Below, in pieces: positions 63,531 to 64,000 of a stretch of 64,000 nt of DNA. This stretch comes from Phytoseiulus persimilis. Taxonomy: Eukaryota > Arthropoda > Arachnida > Mesostigmata > Phytoseiidae. The translations under genes were made by a program, and so were the position numbers. The stretch is taken from NCBI GenBank assembly GCA_037576195.1, contig CM075103.1:28604723-28668722 (forward strand). Direction: 5' to 3'. The notes beneath the pieces were generated by a model that ran no database searches, was not told the origin of the DNA, and saw nothing but the letters and a program-made list of their open reading frames with translations. How positions within the stretch are numbered: the first letter of the stretch is position 1; each line of letters starts with the position of its first letter.

Positions 63531-64000
63531 CTCGTTTCCTACCTTGGACTGTTCCGTCTCTCCTCCTGCAGTTCGGCCTGAGCGTGTCGACGTTCATTGT
63601 TCAGTCCAATGATGTCAGACACTGAGGGCAAGTCGTACTTTTTGCTGGCACGTATGAGTTGACGGATGCTACCCTGTCGTGAAACGTTTTCAATGGCTGC
63701 CTGAATCCGAGAGAGAAAGTTGAAGATGCAATTAGTCTCCTGCTGCCAAAGCTCTGCTTGCTAATAGAGCTAAGTTCGGGCCGGAAGTGAACGTTTTCAA
63801 GTGTCGCCAGCAGGAGATCATCTGCATCCACGACGAACTCTGCTCGGGAAGCTGTTTCAGCTGCAGGCGGGGAGACCGCCGCCCTTGGAGACCTTCGTTC
63901 CTGCTAATTGCCCGGCCATCGATAGCTGATTAACGTGATCGCAGTCAAAAGCTAACAGATGTGTGATGAGCAGCGGGGCGGATCCCGGCGAAAGGATCAA

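Larger units (their letters stand above)
58839..64000. other. No supported gene
   Basis: Overlapping frames, including minus 61012-61608 (198 codons) and minus 60373-60741 (122 codons), were read without recognising a family. Simple repeats lie at 62829 and 63494. Confidence 0.55.

Overview
This window reads as animal nuclear DNA, most likely from an arthropod or another ecdysozoan. Genes are sparse and split by GT-AG introns. There are no operons, Shine-Dalgarno-spaced starts or tRNA clusters. CpG and TCGA words are abundant and TA words look depleted, so long open frames arise by chance on both strands and open length alone is weak evidence. Base composition looks close to balanced. The arthropod assignment rests on the character of the one clear gene (a secreted Thr/Pro/Gln-rich protein with a Tyr-Asp block) and on the compact introns. 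A mite-like chelicerate would fit, but that is a guess.

Layout. From 1 to about 19.4 kb no gene can be defended, except one weak open frame at 16.2-16.7 kb that would encode a small single-pass membrane protein. From 19,496 to 23,508 (+) lies the one well-supported gene: six consecutive coding exons whose phases all agree, running from a signal-peptide exon to a stop codon, with an AATAAA signal at 23,971. The exon carrying the start codon was not identified. From 24 to 64 kb the sequence is mostly unassigned. It holds a candidate two-exon gene on the minus strand at 50.2-50.6 kb with a 59-base intron, a 50-codon ORF at 58.7 kb, and several other open frames I could not recognise.

Possible decayed mobile elements appear as short protein-motif relics: a Cys/His cluster at 29.8 kb like the tail of non-LTR retrotransposon polyproteins, a frameshifted zinc-knuckle-like cluster at 41.1-41.3 kb, and a helix-turn-helix-like stretch beside a strong hairpin at 57.6-57.9 kb. 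Simple repeats, homopurine tracts, short tandem repeats and perfect or near-perfect hairpins are listed separately.

I see no evidence for a multi-gene system. The most informative content is the secreted Thr-rich basic protein and its repeated Arg/Pro-rich modules. Everything outside that gene should be treated as candidate level.
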